A stretch of 64,000 nt of DNA, taken from positions 17,302 through 81,301 of the forward strand of contig JBEVJK010000115.1 of NCBI GenBank assembly GCA_040510195.1. Reading direction: 5' to 3'. The position numbers were made by a program, and so were the translations under genes. Below, piece after piece: positions 34,073-43,020 of the stretch. Under the pieces are notes generated by a model. It was given only the letters and a program-made list of their open reading frames with translations, did no database searches and was not told where the DNA came from. The stretch is from JBEVJK01 sp040510195 (GTDB lineage Bacteria; Pseudomonadota; Alphaproteobacteria; Rhizobiales; Rhizobiaceae). Numbering within the stretch: position 1 is the stretch's first letter; each line of letters starts with the position of its first letter.

Positions 34073-35076
34073 GACCCCGCCTCCTGCCGCGCCGCTTCGA
34101 CCTCCGCGGCGAGCGCCCGCAGCGCCGCCTCGACCCCCTCGCCGGTGGCCGCGGAAAGCACCAGCGGCGCCCGTCCCGCCGCCCGCCTCAGGGCGGCTGC
34201 CTTGGCCTTGCGCGCCACCGCATCGAGCGTGTCGGCCTGGCTGAGCGCCACGACCTCCGGCTTCTCCGCGAGCCCGTGACCGTAGGCCGCGAGCTCCTGG
34301 CGTACCGTTCGGTACGCCTTTGCCGGATCCTCTTCCAGGCCGGAAACCAGATGGAGGAGCACGCGCGTGCGCTCGACATGGCCGAGAAAGCGATCGCCGA
34401 TGCCGACGCCCTCGTGCGCGCCCTCGATCAGCCCGGGTATGTCGGCCAGCACCAGCTCGCGCCCGTCGACGCGTGCGACCCCCAGATTGGGATGGAGCGT
34501 GGTGAACGGATAGCCGGCGATCTTCGGCTTGGCGGCGGTCACCGCCGCAAGAAAGGTGGATTTCCCGGCGTTTGGCAGCCCGACCAGCCCGGCGTCGGCG
34601 ATCAGTTTCAGCCGCAGCCAGAGTGTCAGCTCCTCGCCCGGCAGGCCCGGATTGGCGCGCCGCGGAGCCTGGTTGGTCGACGATTTGAAGTGCTGGTTCC
34701 CGAAGCCGCCATTGCCGCCGGCGGCCAGCCGGAAGCGCTCCCCGACTGTGGTCAGGTCGCAGATCAGCGTCTCATTGTCCTCCTCGTAGATCTGCGTACC
34801 GGCCGGTACTCTGAGCGTCACGTCGGCTCCCTTGCCGCCGGTCCGGTTGCGGCCCATGCCGTGCGTGCCGGTCTTGGCGCGGAAATGCTGCTGATAGCGA
34901 TAGTCGATGAGCGTGTTCAGCCCGTCGACGGCCTCTGCCCAGACGTCGCCGCCGCGTCCGCCGTCGCCGCCGTCCGGGCCGCCGAACTCGATGAATTTCT
35001 CCCGCCGGAACGACACGGCGCCGGCGCCTCCGTCGCCGGAGCGGATATAGACTTTCGCCTGGTCGAGGAATTTCAT
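34069..35076 (-). CDS. obgE: Obg-family GTPase (CgtA)
   Basis: A 335-residue essential GTPase in 50S assembly and stress control. Glycine-rich Obg fold at 1-158 (KFLDQAKVYIRSGDGGAG), then the G domain with GLPNAGKST (G1), the ADIPGLIEGA G3 region and SQADTLD (NKxD variant reading SQAD) and SAATGEGV (G5). The C-terminus is short, as in alphaproteobacteria. It heads the obgE-proB-proA-nadD operon. Confidence 0.96.
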   Translation of the reverse strand: MKFLDQAKVYIRSGDGGAGAVSFRREKFIEFGGPDGGDGGRGGDVWAEAVDGLNTLIDYRYQQHFRAKTGTHGMGRNRTGGKGADVTLRVPAGTQIYEEDNETLICDLTTVGERFRLAAGGNGGFGNQHFKSSTNQAPRRANPGLPGEELTLWLRLKLIADAGLVGLPNAGKSTFLAAVTAAKPKIAGYPFTTLHPNLGVARVDGRELVLADIPGLIEGAHEGVGIGDRFLGHVERTRVLLHLVSGLEEDPAKAYRTVRQELAAYGHGLAEKPEVVALSQADTLDAVARKAKAAALRRAAGRAPLVLSAATGEGVEAALRALAAEVEAARQEAGS

Positions 35077-35177
35077 GCGGTCAACGACGATTGGGCTGGC
35101 AGGACGCGCCTCCCTCTAGCGCAAAGCCCGCCGGAGTGCGAGAGGGATGGGCCGTCGACCGAGGAGTTCGCGACACG

Positions 35178-36038
35178 ATGAAACTGGTCTCCTACAATGT
35201 CCAGTACGGCATCGGCCGCGACGGCCGCTTCGACCTCGTACGGATAGCCGACGCCGTGCGCGGCGCCGAAATCATCGCGCTGCAGGAGGTGACCCGCAAC
35301 TTCAAGCGCAACGACGGCGCCGACATGGTGGCCGGTCTCGCCGACCTTTTGCCGGAGCACTTCTTCGTCTTCGCGCCGGCCATGGACGTCGACCTCGGCC
35401 AGCGCGACGCCGCCGGGCGCCCGCTCAACCGGCGGCTCGAATTCGGCAACATGGTCCTCTCGCGCTGGCCGATCGCCGGCGCCCGCAACCTTCTCCTGCC
35501 GCGCAGCCGTCGCCTGAGCCGCGGCAATCTCCAGCGCGCCGCGCTCGAGGCGCTGGTGATGGCGCCGCAAGAGGCTCTCCGGGTCTACTCGGTGCATCTC
35601 GACCACATCAGCGCCGAGGAGCGCGCAGCGCAGATCCTGCATCTCAAGGAGCGCGTGCTGGCCGTTCCGCTGGAGGGCGGTGCGCTCAGCGGCGCGGCCG
35701 AATTCGGCTTCGCCGAGCCGCCGGCGCCGGAAGCGTTCGTTCTGCTCGGCGACTTCAACATGGTGCAGGGCTCGCCTGAATACCGCGCCATGGTCGGCGA
35801 GCCCGATCCGCAGGAGGGCCTGTCGCTGGTCTTTCACCACCCGGTCGACGCCTACGGCCTCGGCGAAGCGGCGCCGGCCGGCGCCGTCTCTTGGATCGAT
35901 GCGGCGGGCGGCGGCCGGGGCCGGCTGATCGACTATGCCTTCGTCCATGCGAGCCTCGCCGAGCGGGTCGTGCGATGCCGCGTCGACGGCGAGGCGGAGG
36001 GCTCCGACCATCAGCCGGTCTGGCTCGAGCTCAGCTGA
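35178..36038 (+). CDS. Endonuclease/exonuclease/phosphatase (EEP) family protein
   Basis: A 286-residue EEP-superfamily metal-dependent phosphoesterase. Motifs: KLVSYNVQYGIG, ALQEVTRNF (metal Glu), RWPIAGARNL, VHLDHISAEERAAQ, LLGDFNMVQGSPEY and the terminal SDHQPVWLEL with the catalytic histidine. Substrate could be a phosphodiester in lipids, nucleotides or DNA. An open frame from 35091 is ignored because the family fold begins at MKLVSYN. It lies on the opposite strand between GNAT and obgE genes, interrupting the usual order. Confidence 0.9.
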   Translation: MKLVSYNVQYGIGRDGRFDLVRIADAVRGAEIIALQEVTRNFKRNDGADMVAGLADLLPEHFFVFAPAMDVDLGQRDAAGRPLNRRLEFGNMVLSRWPIAGARNLLLPRSRRLSRGNLQRAALEALVMAPQEALRVYSVHLDHISAEERAAQILHLKERVLAVPLEGGALSGAAEFGFAEPPAPEAFVLLGDFNMVQGSPEYRAMVGEPDPQEGLSLVFHHPVDAYGLGEAAPAGAVSWIDAAGGGRGRLIDYAFVHASLAERVVRCRVDGEAEGSDHQPVWLELS

Positions 36039-36082
36039 TCCGGCCGCACCGGTCGGCCGGATCGTGAAGGCCCGTCCGGGCG

Positions 36083-36673
36083 TCAGCCGCGCGCCCATGT
36101 CCTCAGGCTGACCCAGGTCTTGCGGTCGAGCCGGTAGCGCTCCACCGCCATCTGGCCGGCGGCCAGCGACCGCACCATCCCCTGGCCTGCATATTGGAAG
36201 CCGCATTTGTGGATGACGCGGCGCGACGCCGGATTGGTGACCCGGCACGAGACATGAAGCGCCTCGACGTTGGTCGCCCGGAAGGCGAGGTCGACCAGCG
36301 CATGCGCCGCCTCGGTGGCGTAGCCCCGTCCCCAATAGGGCGCGCCGACCCAGTAGCCGAGCTCCAGCCCGAGCTCCGCCGGGTTGAGACCGGCACAGCC
36401 GATGAAGGCGCCGCTGTCGGCGAGGCTGATCGCGTAGACGGTGTCGGTCGCCGGCTTCCGCCGCGTCATCGTCAGGAACGCCTTGGCCTCGGCCTCGCCG
36501 TAGGGATGCGGCATCCGCGCCAGCATCTCTGCGATCCGCCGGTTGTTGGCGAGTTCGACCAGTTCGGGCAGGTCGTCGTCGTGGGGCGGCCTGAGCACCA
36601 GCCGCTCGGTGACCAGCACCGGACAGTCTATCGCCGGACAGTCATCCGCGAGGGCTTCCTTTTCGACAACCAT
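36083..36673 (-). CDS. GNAT family N-acetyltransferase (RimJ/RimL-like)
   Basis: A 196-residue acetyltransferase of the RimJ/RimL type: TERLVLRPPHDDDLPELVEL, GYWVGAPYWGRGYATEAAHA (the acetyl-CoA loop) and VEALHVSCRVTNPASRRVIHK. Target unknown; family members acetylate ribosomal-protein N-termini or small molecules. Strong GGAGG seven bases before the ATG at 36673. A GNAT gene between rpmA and obgE is standard in Rhizobiales. It is separated from rpmA by a terminator. Confidence 0.9.
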   Translation of the reverse strand: MVVEKEALADDCPAIDCPVLVTERLVLRPPHDDDLPELVELANNRRIAEMLARMPHPYGEAEAKAFLTMTRRKPATDTVYAISLADSGAFIGCAGLNPAELGLELGYWVGAPYWGRGYATEAAHALVDLAFRATNVEALHVSCRVTNPASRRVIHKCGFQYAGQGMVRSLAAGQMAVERYRLDRKTWVSLRTWARG

Positions 36674-36690
36674 GGCTACCTCCAGAGCAT

Positions 36691-36720
36691 GAAAAAAGGG
36701 AGATGGCGACCCATCTCCCT
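36691..36720 (-). terminator. Rho-independent terminator of rplU-rpmA
   Basis: On the minus strand a perfect 10-bp stem AGGGAGATGG / CCATCTCCCT with a four-base loop is followed by TTTTTT. It is 70 bases after the rpmA stop and directly before the GNAT ribosome-binding site, so GNAT needs read-through or its own promoter. Confidence 0.9.
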
Positions 36721-36790
36721 CTGATCCTTCTCTGGCCTTGCCAGACACCGGGTCCCGAGATGGGGCGCCGGTGGTTTGGTGCGGATCCGG

Positions 36791-37060
36791 CTACTCCGCT
36801 GCTTCGACGATCGGGTCGACCGATACGGTGGTTCGGCCGTTGGCTTTCTTCTGGAACATCACGGCGCCCGTTTGCAGGGCGAACAGCGTATGGTCCTTGC
36901 CGATGCCGACATTGGTACCGGGATGCCACTTGGTGCCGCGCTGGCGCACGAGGATGTTGCCGGCAATCACCTTCTCGCCGCCGAACTTCTTCACGCCGAG
37001 GCGCTTGGATTCCGAGTCGCGACCGTTGCGGGACGAACCGCCTGCCTTCTTGTGTGCCAT
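36791..37060 (-). CDS. rpmA: 50S ribosomal protein L27
   Basis: An 89-residue L27, whose N-terminus reaches the peptidyl-transferase centre. It starts MAHKKAGGSSRNGRDSESK, the mature-type N-terminus without the cleavable Firmicute extension, and contains GTKWHPGTNVGIGKDHTLFA. GGAG eight bases before the ATG. It follows rplU after 25 bases. Confidence 0.98.
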   Translation of the reverse strand: MAHKKAGGSSRNGRDSESKRLGVKKFGGEKVIAGNILVRQRGTKWHPGTNVGIGKDHTLFALQTGAVMFQKKANGRTTVSVDPIVEAAE

Positions 37061-37085
37061 TGTTCGAGCTCCTTCGTCCTGACGC

Positions 37086-37646
37086 TTACTCTTTTTCCGA
37101 CTTGGCTGCAGCCTTTTTCGGCGCGGCCTTGCGGGCTGGCTTCTTCTCGGCCTTGTCGGCTGCCTCAGCCTTGGCTGGCTTGGCAGCCCCCTTGGCTGGC
37201 TTGGCCTCCGCCTTGGCCGGCGCGGCCTCCGCCTTGGGCGCCTTCGCCTCTTCGGCCGTCACGGCCTCGGCTTTCGCCTCCTGGCCCTTCGCTTCTTCCT
37301 TCTTCGCCGCCGCCTTCTTGGACGGCTTGGCGCCACCGGTCAGGATCTCGGAGATCCGCACCGTCGTCAGCATCTGGCGATGGCCGCGCGTGCGCCGCGA
37401 ATTCTGCCGGCGCCGCTTCTTGAAGGCGATGACGGTCTTGGCGCGACCCTGCACCACCACTTCCGCCGTCACCAGCGCCCCCTCGACGAAGGGCGCGCCG
37501 ATCGTCGCGTTCTCGCCTTCGCCGACGGCGAGGACCTCGGCGAACTCGATCATGTCGCCGGCATTGCCGGAGACCTTCTCGACCTTGAGCAGGTCGGCGG
37601 CGGCCACGCGATACTGCTTGCCGCCCGTTTTGATGACTGCGAACAT
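37086..37646 (-). CDS. rplU: 50S ribosomal protein L21 with Lys/Ala/Glu-rich C-terminal tail
   Basis: The first ~103 residues are a complete L21 (MFAVIKTGGKQYRVAAADLL, TVIAFKKRRRQNSRRTRGHR, TTVRISEIL), which binds 23S rRNA. The rest, to residue 186, is a low-complexity tail of lysine, alanine, glutamate and proline (repeats of the type KAEAAPAKAEAKPAKGAAKP). Such tails on L21 are known in Rhizobiales and some other alphaproteobacteria; they are probably disordered and solvent exposed. First gene of rplU-rpmA. Confidence 0.97.
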   Translation of the reverse strand: MFAVIKTGGKQYRVAAADLLKVEKVSGNAGDMIEFAEVLAVGEGENATIGAPFVEGALVTAEVVVQGRAKTVIAFKKRRRQNSRRTRGHRQMLTTVRISEILTGGAKPSKKAAAKKEEAKGQEAKAEAVTAEEAKAPKAEAAPAKAEAKPAKGAAKPAKAEAADKAEKKPARKAAPKKAAAKSEKE

Positions 37647-37775
37647 TTCTTGCCTTTCGCTGTTCGGTCGGCCTTTTTGAATCGCCGTGGGCGATCCGGC
37701 CGTCTTTTTGTCAGTCGTTCGGGGTTCAAACGTGAACCGGCGCGGAGGCAGCCCTCCACGCCGGATTTCCGGCGC

Positions 37776-37804
37776 TGCTTACCCCACTAGGCGCCCGAAG
37801 TCAA
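37776..37804 (-). promoter_or_regulatory. Promoter of rplU-rpmA with structured leader
   Basis: On the minus strand TTGACT (37804-37799) and TAAGCA (37781-37776) are 17 bases apart. The predicted leader of ~120 bases holds a CGCCGGA/TCCGGCG palindrome (37774-37759) right at the expected start and a small ATCGCC/GGCGAT stem (37695-37681). These could be an L21 autoregulatory leader. Confidence 0.6.
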
Positions 37805-37850
37805 CGGCAGTCCGCGTTTCCGAGGCCTGCCGGACGTCCGATGCGCACGC

Positions 37851-38501
37851 CTAGCGCAGGATGGCCTCGGCGTTGCGCGTAAGCAGCGCCATCAGCGTCG
37901 CCGCCCGGCCCTCGGCGGCCGTCTCGTTGCCGGCCAGGATGGCCTCGATCAGCTCCTGGTGGCGGGCGGCCGCCTCGCCGAGCCCGTGGATCCCCTGGTA
38001 CCGGAACCAGAACCGCCGGCTGTGCGTCTGCAGCGGGGCAGCGAGCCGCGCCGCATAGGGATTGTCGGACGCCATCGCCAGGGCCTCGTCGAGCACCTTG
38101 TCGGCCTCCAGGAAGGCGAGCACGTCGAGGTTCATGGACGCGGCGTTCATCAGGTTGCCGGCGCCACGAAGCCGCTGCTCCACCACGGCCGTCGGAAAGC
38201 GGGCCGCCGAGCGCGCCAGGATCACTTCGACGCCCCGCCGCACCTCCAGGATGCGCAGCCAGTCGCCGGGATGCAGCGGCGCCACCGCCACGCCTGCCCT
38301 GGGGCGGATCTCCAGCAGGCCCTCCCAGGCAAGCCGCTGGATCGCCTCCCGGACCGGCGTTCGGCCGAGGCCGACGCGCTCGATCAGCGCCCCTTCCGTC
38401 GTGACGGCGCCGGGCAAGAGGTCGAGGGTCACGACCATGCGCTCCAGCGCCCGATAGGCACGCAGCGCATGCGGCTCGTCGTCCTGTAGGAAACCAAGCA
38501 T
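37851..38501 (-). CDS. GntR-family regulator (FCD domain), probable hydroxyproline regulator
   Basis: A 216-residue regulator: N-terminal winged helix (TEGALIERVGLGRTPVREAI, about 33-52) and a C-terminal all-helical FCD ligand domain (about 85-205, with ARSAARFPTAVVEQRL). It diverges from the hydroxyproline genes 109 bases away, the usual arrangement for a local repressor. In the shared region GATA-N4-TATC at 38528-38539 is a possible operator half-pair. Ligand presumably hydroxyproline or a pathway intermediate. Confidence 0.85.
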   Translation of the reverse strand: MLGFLQDDEPHALRAYRALERMVVTLDLLPGAVTTEGALIERVGLGRTPVREAIQRLAWEGLLEIRPRAGVAVAPLHPGDWLRILEVRRGVEVILARSAARFPTAVVEQRLRGAGNLMNAASMNLDVLAFLEADKVLDEALAMASDNPYAARLAAPLQTHSRRFWFRYQGIHGLGEAAARHQELIEAILAGNETAAEGRAATLMALLTRNAEAILR

Positions 38502-38554
38502 ATCTTAGTCAGCCCTATATTAGCGATGATAGATGTATCTTGGCGAAGAGCGAG

Positions 38555-38583
38555 TTGACACGGCGACATGATTGCCTTATCAA
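38555..38583 (+). promoter_or_regulatory. Promoter of the hydroxyproline catabolic genes
   Basis: A perfect TTGACA (38555-38560) and TATCAA (38578-38583) with a 17-base spacer lie 28 bases before the first gene. An AT-rich stretch and AGAGGAGA follow, the latter being the ribosome-binding site. Confidence 0.65.
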
Positions 38584-38610
38584 AATTAATATATCAAGAG
38601 GAGATCGACT

Positions 38611-39504
38611 ATGTGGAGCGGCGTTTTTCCGGCGGTCACGACCAAGTTCACCAAGGGCGACGAGCTTGATCATGCAGAAATGGAGCGCTGCTTCGCGCTC
38701 CTGATGGAGGCCGGCTGCGATGGCCTGATCGTTTGCGGCTCCCTGGGCGAAGGCCCCATGCTGTCGGCCGAGGAGAAACTGGCCGTCCTGAAAACCGCGC
38801 AGGGCGTGGCGCACGGCCGACCCGTGCTGCTCACCATCAACGAGCCGGCCACCCGCGACGGCGCCGCGCTGGCGCGGCAGGCGGCCAGGGCCGGCGCCGA
38901 CGGTCTGATGGTCGTTCCGAGCCCCATCTACCACACCGACCCCGACGAGACAGTGGCCACGCTGAAGGCCGTGGCCGACGCCGGCGAGCTGCCGGTGATG
39001 ATCTATTCCAACCGGCTTGCCTATCGGGTCGACGTGACGGTCGACATCATGGAGCGGCTCGCCGGCAACCCGCTTTTCGTGGCCATCAAGGAATCCTCCG
39101 ACGACATTCGCCGTTCGACCGAGATCGTCAATCGGCTGGGCGACCGCTACGACTTGTTCACCGGGGTCGACAATCTGGCCTTCGAGGCCCTGGCCGTCGG
39201 CGCGGTCGGCTGGGTCGCCGGCCTCGTCACCGCCTTCCCGCACGAGACCGTCGCCATCTACCGGCTGATGAAGCAGGGCCGCCGCGAGGAGGCGCTGGCG
39301 ATCTACCGCTGGTTCCGGCCGCTGCTCGACCTCGACGTCTCGACCTACCTGGTCCAGAACATCAAGCTCGCCGAGGTCCATGCGATCGGCAGCAACGATC
39401 GGGTGCGCATGCCGCGCCTGCCGCTCTCGGGCGAGCGCCGCGCCGCCGTCGAGGCGGTCATCGTCAAGGCACTGGCCGAACGGCCCCGCCTGCCCGTGCT
39501 CTGA
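38611..39504 (+). CDS. DapA-family lyase, likely pyrroline-4-hydroxy-2-carboxylate deaminase
   Basis: A 297-residue class I aldolase-like enzyme of the DapA/N-acetylneuraminate lyase family. Schiff-base Lys160 is in FVAIKESSDD, with Tyr132 in VMIYSNRLAY and the GSLGEGPMLS loop at 43-52. Given the adjacent epimerase and oxidase, it is most likely the deaminase that turns 1-pyrroline-4-hydroxy-2-carboxylate into 2-oxoglutarate semialdehyde. The assignment relies on context; sequence alone shows only the superfamily. First gene of the operon. Confidence 0.87.
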   Translation: MWSGVFPAVTTKFTKGDELDHAEMERCFALLMEAGCDGLIVCGSLGEGPMLSAEEKLAVLKTAQGVAHGRPVLLTINEPATRDGAALARQAARAGADGLMVVPSPIYHTDPDETVATLKAVADAGELPVMIYSNRLAYRVDVTVDIMERLAGNPLFVAIKESSDDIRRSTEIVNRLGDRYDLFTGVDNLAFEALAVGAVGWVAGLVTAFPHETVAIYRLMKQGRREEALAIYRWFRPLLDLDVSTYLVQNIKLAEVHAIGSNDRVRMPRLPLSGERRAAVEAVIVKALAERPRLPVL

Positions 39505-39517
39505 CGGGTCCGCTCCG

Positions 39518-40774
39518 ATGCCTGCCGCCTCGGACGGCCTCCTCGACATCCTGATCGTCGGCGGCGGCATCGTCGGCATCGCCGCCGCGACACTGCTCGT
39601 CGAGGCAGGTCGTGCCGTCACCGTGGTCGACCGCACCGGCATCGCCGAAGAGACCAGCGCCGGCAACGCCGCCGCACTCGCCTTCTCGGAGATCCTGCCG
39701 CTGGCCCACAAGGGCATGCTGAAGGAGATCCCGCGCTGGCTCGCCGACCCGCTCGGGCCGCTCGCCATCCCACCCGCCTACTTGCCGCAGCTCCTGCCTT
39801 GGCTGTGGCGCTTCTGGCGGGCGGGCAGCCCGCGCCACTTCGAGGCGAGCGTGGCCGCCCAGGCGGCGCTGATGCAGCTCGCCGAACGCGAATGGCTGGC
39901 CCTCATCGACCGCGCCGGCCTGCGCGCCATGCTCAACGAGGACGGCTCGCTGGAGCTCTACGAGAGCGATGCGGAGTTTCGCGCCTCGCTGCCCGGCTGG
40001 GCCCTGCGCGACCGCTACGGCATCGCCTACCGCCACGTCGAGGGCGACGCTATGGCGGCCTTGCAGCCCGGCCTCTCCGAGCGCTTCACGGCCGCCACCT
40101 TCGTGCCGGGCTGGAGAACGGTGAGCGATCCCAAGGATTTCGCCAAGGCGGTCTGGCGCCACGCCGAGGCGCTGGGCGCCGCCTTCCGCCGCGGCGACGT
40201 CGGCCTCCTCCAGCCCGCCGGCGACGCCGTCGTGGTCCAGCTGAAGGAGGGCGTCACGCTGCGCGCCCGGCACGTGGTGGTCGCCGCCGGCGCCTGGTCG
40301 CACCGGCTTGCCCGCCAGCTCGGCGACGCCATCCCGCTGGAGACCGAGCGCGGCTACAACACGACGCTGCCGAGCGGCGCCTTCGACGTCCGCCGCCAGC
40401 TCATCTTCTCGCGCCACGGCTTCGTCGTCACCCCTCTCTCGACCGGGCTGAGGGTCGGCGGCGCCGTCGAGCTGGGCGGGCTCAGCCGACCGCCCAACTT
40501 TGCCCGTGCCAGCGCGATGCTCGACAAGGCCGCCCGCTTCCTGCCCGGCCTGAAGGTCGCGGGAGGGCGCCAATGGATGGGCTACCGCCCGTCGCTGCCC
40601 GACTCGCTGCCGGTGATCGGAACGGCCTCGCGCCACCCGCAGGTGCTCTACGCCTTCGGGCACGGCCATCTCGGCCTCACCCAGGCCGCCGCCACCGGCC
40701 GCTTGATCTCGGAGGCGATCCTCGGCCAATCTCCGTCGATCGACCTTGCACCGTTCTCGCCCCGCCGCTTCTGA
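39518..40774 (+). CDS. FAD-dependent D-hydroxyproline dehydrogenase/oxidase (DadA-like)
   Basis: A 418-residue flavoprotein of the D-amino-acid dehydrogenase (DAO) family: Rossmann FAD motif at 10-25 (ILIVGGGIVGIAAATLL), the long substrate domain and a C-terminal WMGYRPSLPDSLPVIG and GHGHLGLTQAAATG. In hydroxyproline loci this enzyme oxidises cis-4-hydroxy-D-proline to the pyrroline. It starts 13 bases after the deaminase gene and ends 14 bases before the epimerase gene. Confidence 0.88.
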   Translation: MPAASDGLLDILIVGGGIVGIAAATLLVEAGRAVTVVDRTGIAEETSAGNAAALAFSEILPLAHKGMLKEIPRWLADPLGPLAIPPAYLPQLLPWLWRFWRAGSPRHFEASVAAQAALMQLAEREWLALIDRAGLRAMLNEDGSLELYESDAEFRASLPGWALRDRYGIAYRHVEGDAMAALQPGLSERFTAATFVPGWRTVSDPKDFAKAVWRHAEALGAAFRRGDVGLLQPAGDAVVVQLKEGVTLRARHVVVAAGAWSHRLARQLGDAIPLETERGYNTTLPSGAFDVRRQLIFSRHGFVVTPLSTGLRVGGAVELGGLSRPPNFARASAMLDKAARFLPGLKVAGGRQWMGYRPSLPDSLPVIGTASRHPQVLYAFGHGHLGLTQAAATGRLISEAILGQSPSIDLAPFSPRRF

Positions 40775-40788
40775 GAGGAGCCGCCTCG

Positions 40789-41790
40789 ATGGCCCGTCAC
40801 TCCTTCGATTGCATCGACGGTCACACCTGCGGCAACCCGGTGCGCCTCGTCGCCGGCGGCGGTCCCTTGCTCGAAGGCGCGACGATGATGGAGCGGCGCG
40901 CCCACTTCCTCGCCGAATACGACTGGATCCGCACCGGCCTGATGTTCGAGCCGCGCGGCCACGACATGATGTCGGGCTCCATCCTCTATCCGCCGACCCG
41001 TCCCGACTGCGACATCGGCATCCTGTTCATCGAGACGTCGGGCTGCCTGCCGATGTGCGGCCACGGCACCATCGGCACGGTGACCATGGCCGTCGAGCAT
41101 GGGCTGGTCAGGCCGAAGACGCCCGGCACGCTGAATCTCGACACGCCGGCCGGCCGCGTCGTCGCCGAGTACCGCCTCGAAGGTGGGAATGTCGAGGAGG
41201 TGCGCATCACCAACGTGCCGTCCTTCCTTTACGCCGAGGGGCTGGCCGTCGACTGCCCCGGTCTCGGCCAAATCGAGGTGGACGTCGCCTATGGCGGCAA
41301 CTTCTACGCCATCGTCGACCCGCAGGAGAACTTTCGCGACATGGCCGACCACAGCGCCGGCGATCTCATCGCCTGGAGCCCGGTGGTGCGCAGCCGGCTC
41401 AACGAGGCGTACCGCTTCGCCCACCCCGAAAAGCCCGAGATCGACCGCGTCTCGCACGTTCTGTGGACGGGAGCGCCGCGCGACGAGGCCGCAGACGCCC
41501 GCAATGCCGTCTTCTACGGCGACAAGGCCATCGATCGATCGCCTTGCGGCACCGGCACTTCGGCGCGCATGGCGCAGCTCCATGCCAAGGGAATGCTGCG
41601 GGCCGGCGACGCCTTTGTGCATGAATCGATCATCGGCTCGCTGTTCTCCGGCAGGGTGGAGGCCGAAACCGAAGTCGCGGGACGCCCGGCGATCGTGCCG
41701 TCGATCGGCGGCTGGGCGCGGACGACCGGCTACAACACCATCTTCATCGACGATCGCGACCCCTTCGCGCACGGTTTCGTGGTCCTCTGA
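40789..41790 (+). CDS. 4-hydroxyproline 2-epimerase (proline racemase family)
   Basis: A 333-residue enzyme that epimerises trans-4-hydroxy-L-proline to cis-4-hydroxy-D-proline. Both catalytic cysteines are present, Cys90 in GCLPMCGHGTIG and Cys253 in RSPCGTGTSA. Two cysteines distinguish racemases/epimerases from the Cys-to-Thr/Ser 3-hydroxyproline dehydratases. The start MARHSFDCIDGHTCGNPVR is typical; GAGAGGAG precedes the ATG. Last gene of the locus. Confidence 0.94.
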   Translation: MARHSFDCIDGHTCGNPVRLVAGGGPLLEGATMMERRAHFLAEYDWIRTGLMFEPRGHDMMSGSILYPPTRPDCDIGILFIETSGCLPMCGHGTIGTVTMAVEHGLVRPKTPGTLNLDTPAGRVVAEYRLEGGNVEEVRITNVPSFLYAEGLAVDCPGLGQIEVDVAYGGNFYAIVDPQENFRDMADHSAGDLIAWSPVVRSRLNEAYRFAHPEKPEIDRVSHVLWTGAPRDEAADARNAVFYGDKAIDRSPCGTGTSARMAQLHAKGMLRAGDAFVHESIIGSLFSGRVEAETEVAGRPAIVPSIGGWARTTGYNTIFIDDRDPFAHGFVVL

Positions 41791-42113
41791 GCACCTGCCG
41801 GCTGACAGTTTCGTCGCCGAAATGCGCGAGATGCTGCAAGAATGCCTCGTCCCGAGGGTCAATCACGCAGATTTTTTCGCTTCTGGGACGAAAAAGCGGG
41901 CTTTTAGGCAAAGACATTGCGTTGTGCCAATGCTAGCTTCCGCGTGGTCCAAGGGCACGGTCTTGGCAAGAGCAACCCCTTCCGCACCGTCTTGCAGGCG
42001 GCTGCGGAGGCCGGCAAGAATGCGGTTGCAATCCGGGCTCGAAGCTCTAGGACTAGGGGAAACAAGGAAGGAGCGTACCCGATGAGGTAACGCTCCAGGG
42101 GAGCTGTGTTCCA
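41791..42113 (+). other. 323-base intergenic region before livH
   Basis: No gene is seen. It is more AT-rich than its surroundings near 41860-41940 (TTTTTTCGC ... CGAAAAAGCG, a 7-bp stem that may be a weak bidirectional terminator). The end holds a leader hairpin. A promoter for the transporter must be here, but I cannot pick hexamers with confidence. Confidence 0.5.
42070..42096 (+). promoter_or_regulatory. Hairpin just upstream of livH
   Basis: GGAGCGTACC (42070-42079) pairs with GGTAACGCTCC (42086-42096), ten pairs with one bulged A and a six-base loop. It ends 17 bases before the livH ATG and just before its GGGGAG site. It has no T-run, so it is more likely a stability or translation element than a terminator. 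Confidence 0.45.
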
Positions 42114-43016
<903 letters not shown>

Positions 43017-43020
43017 CCCG

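Noticed and set aside
41873..41890. TTTTTCG/CGAAAAA stem as a real terminator of the hydroxyproline operon
   Set aside because: The stem is weak and the T-run precedes it on the plus strand; position and strength are not convincing.
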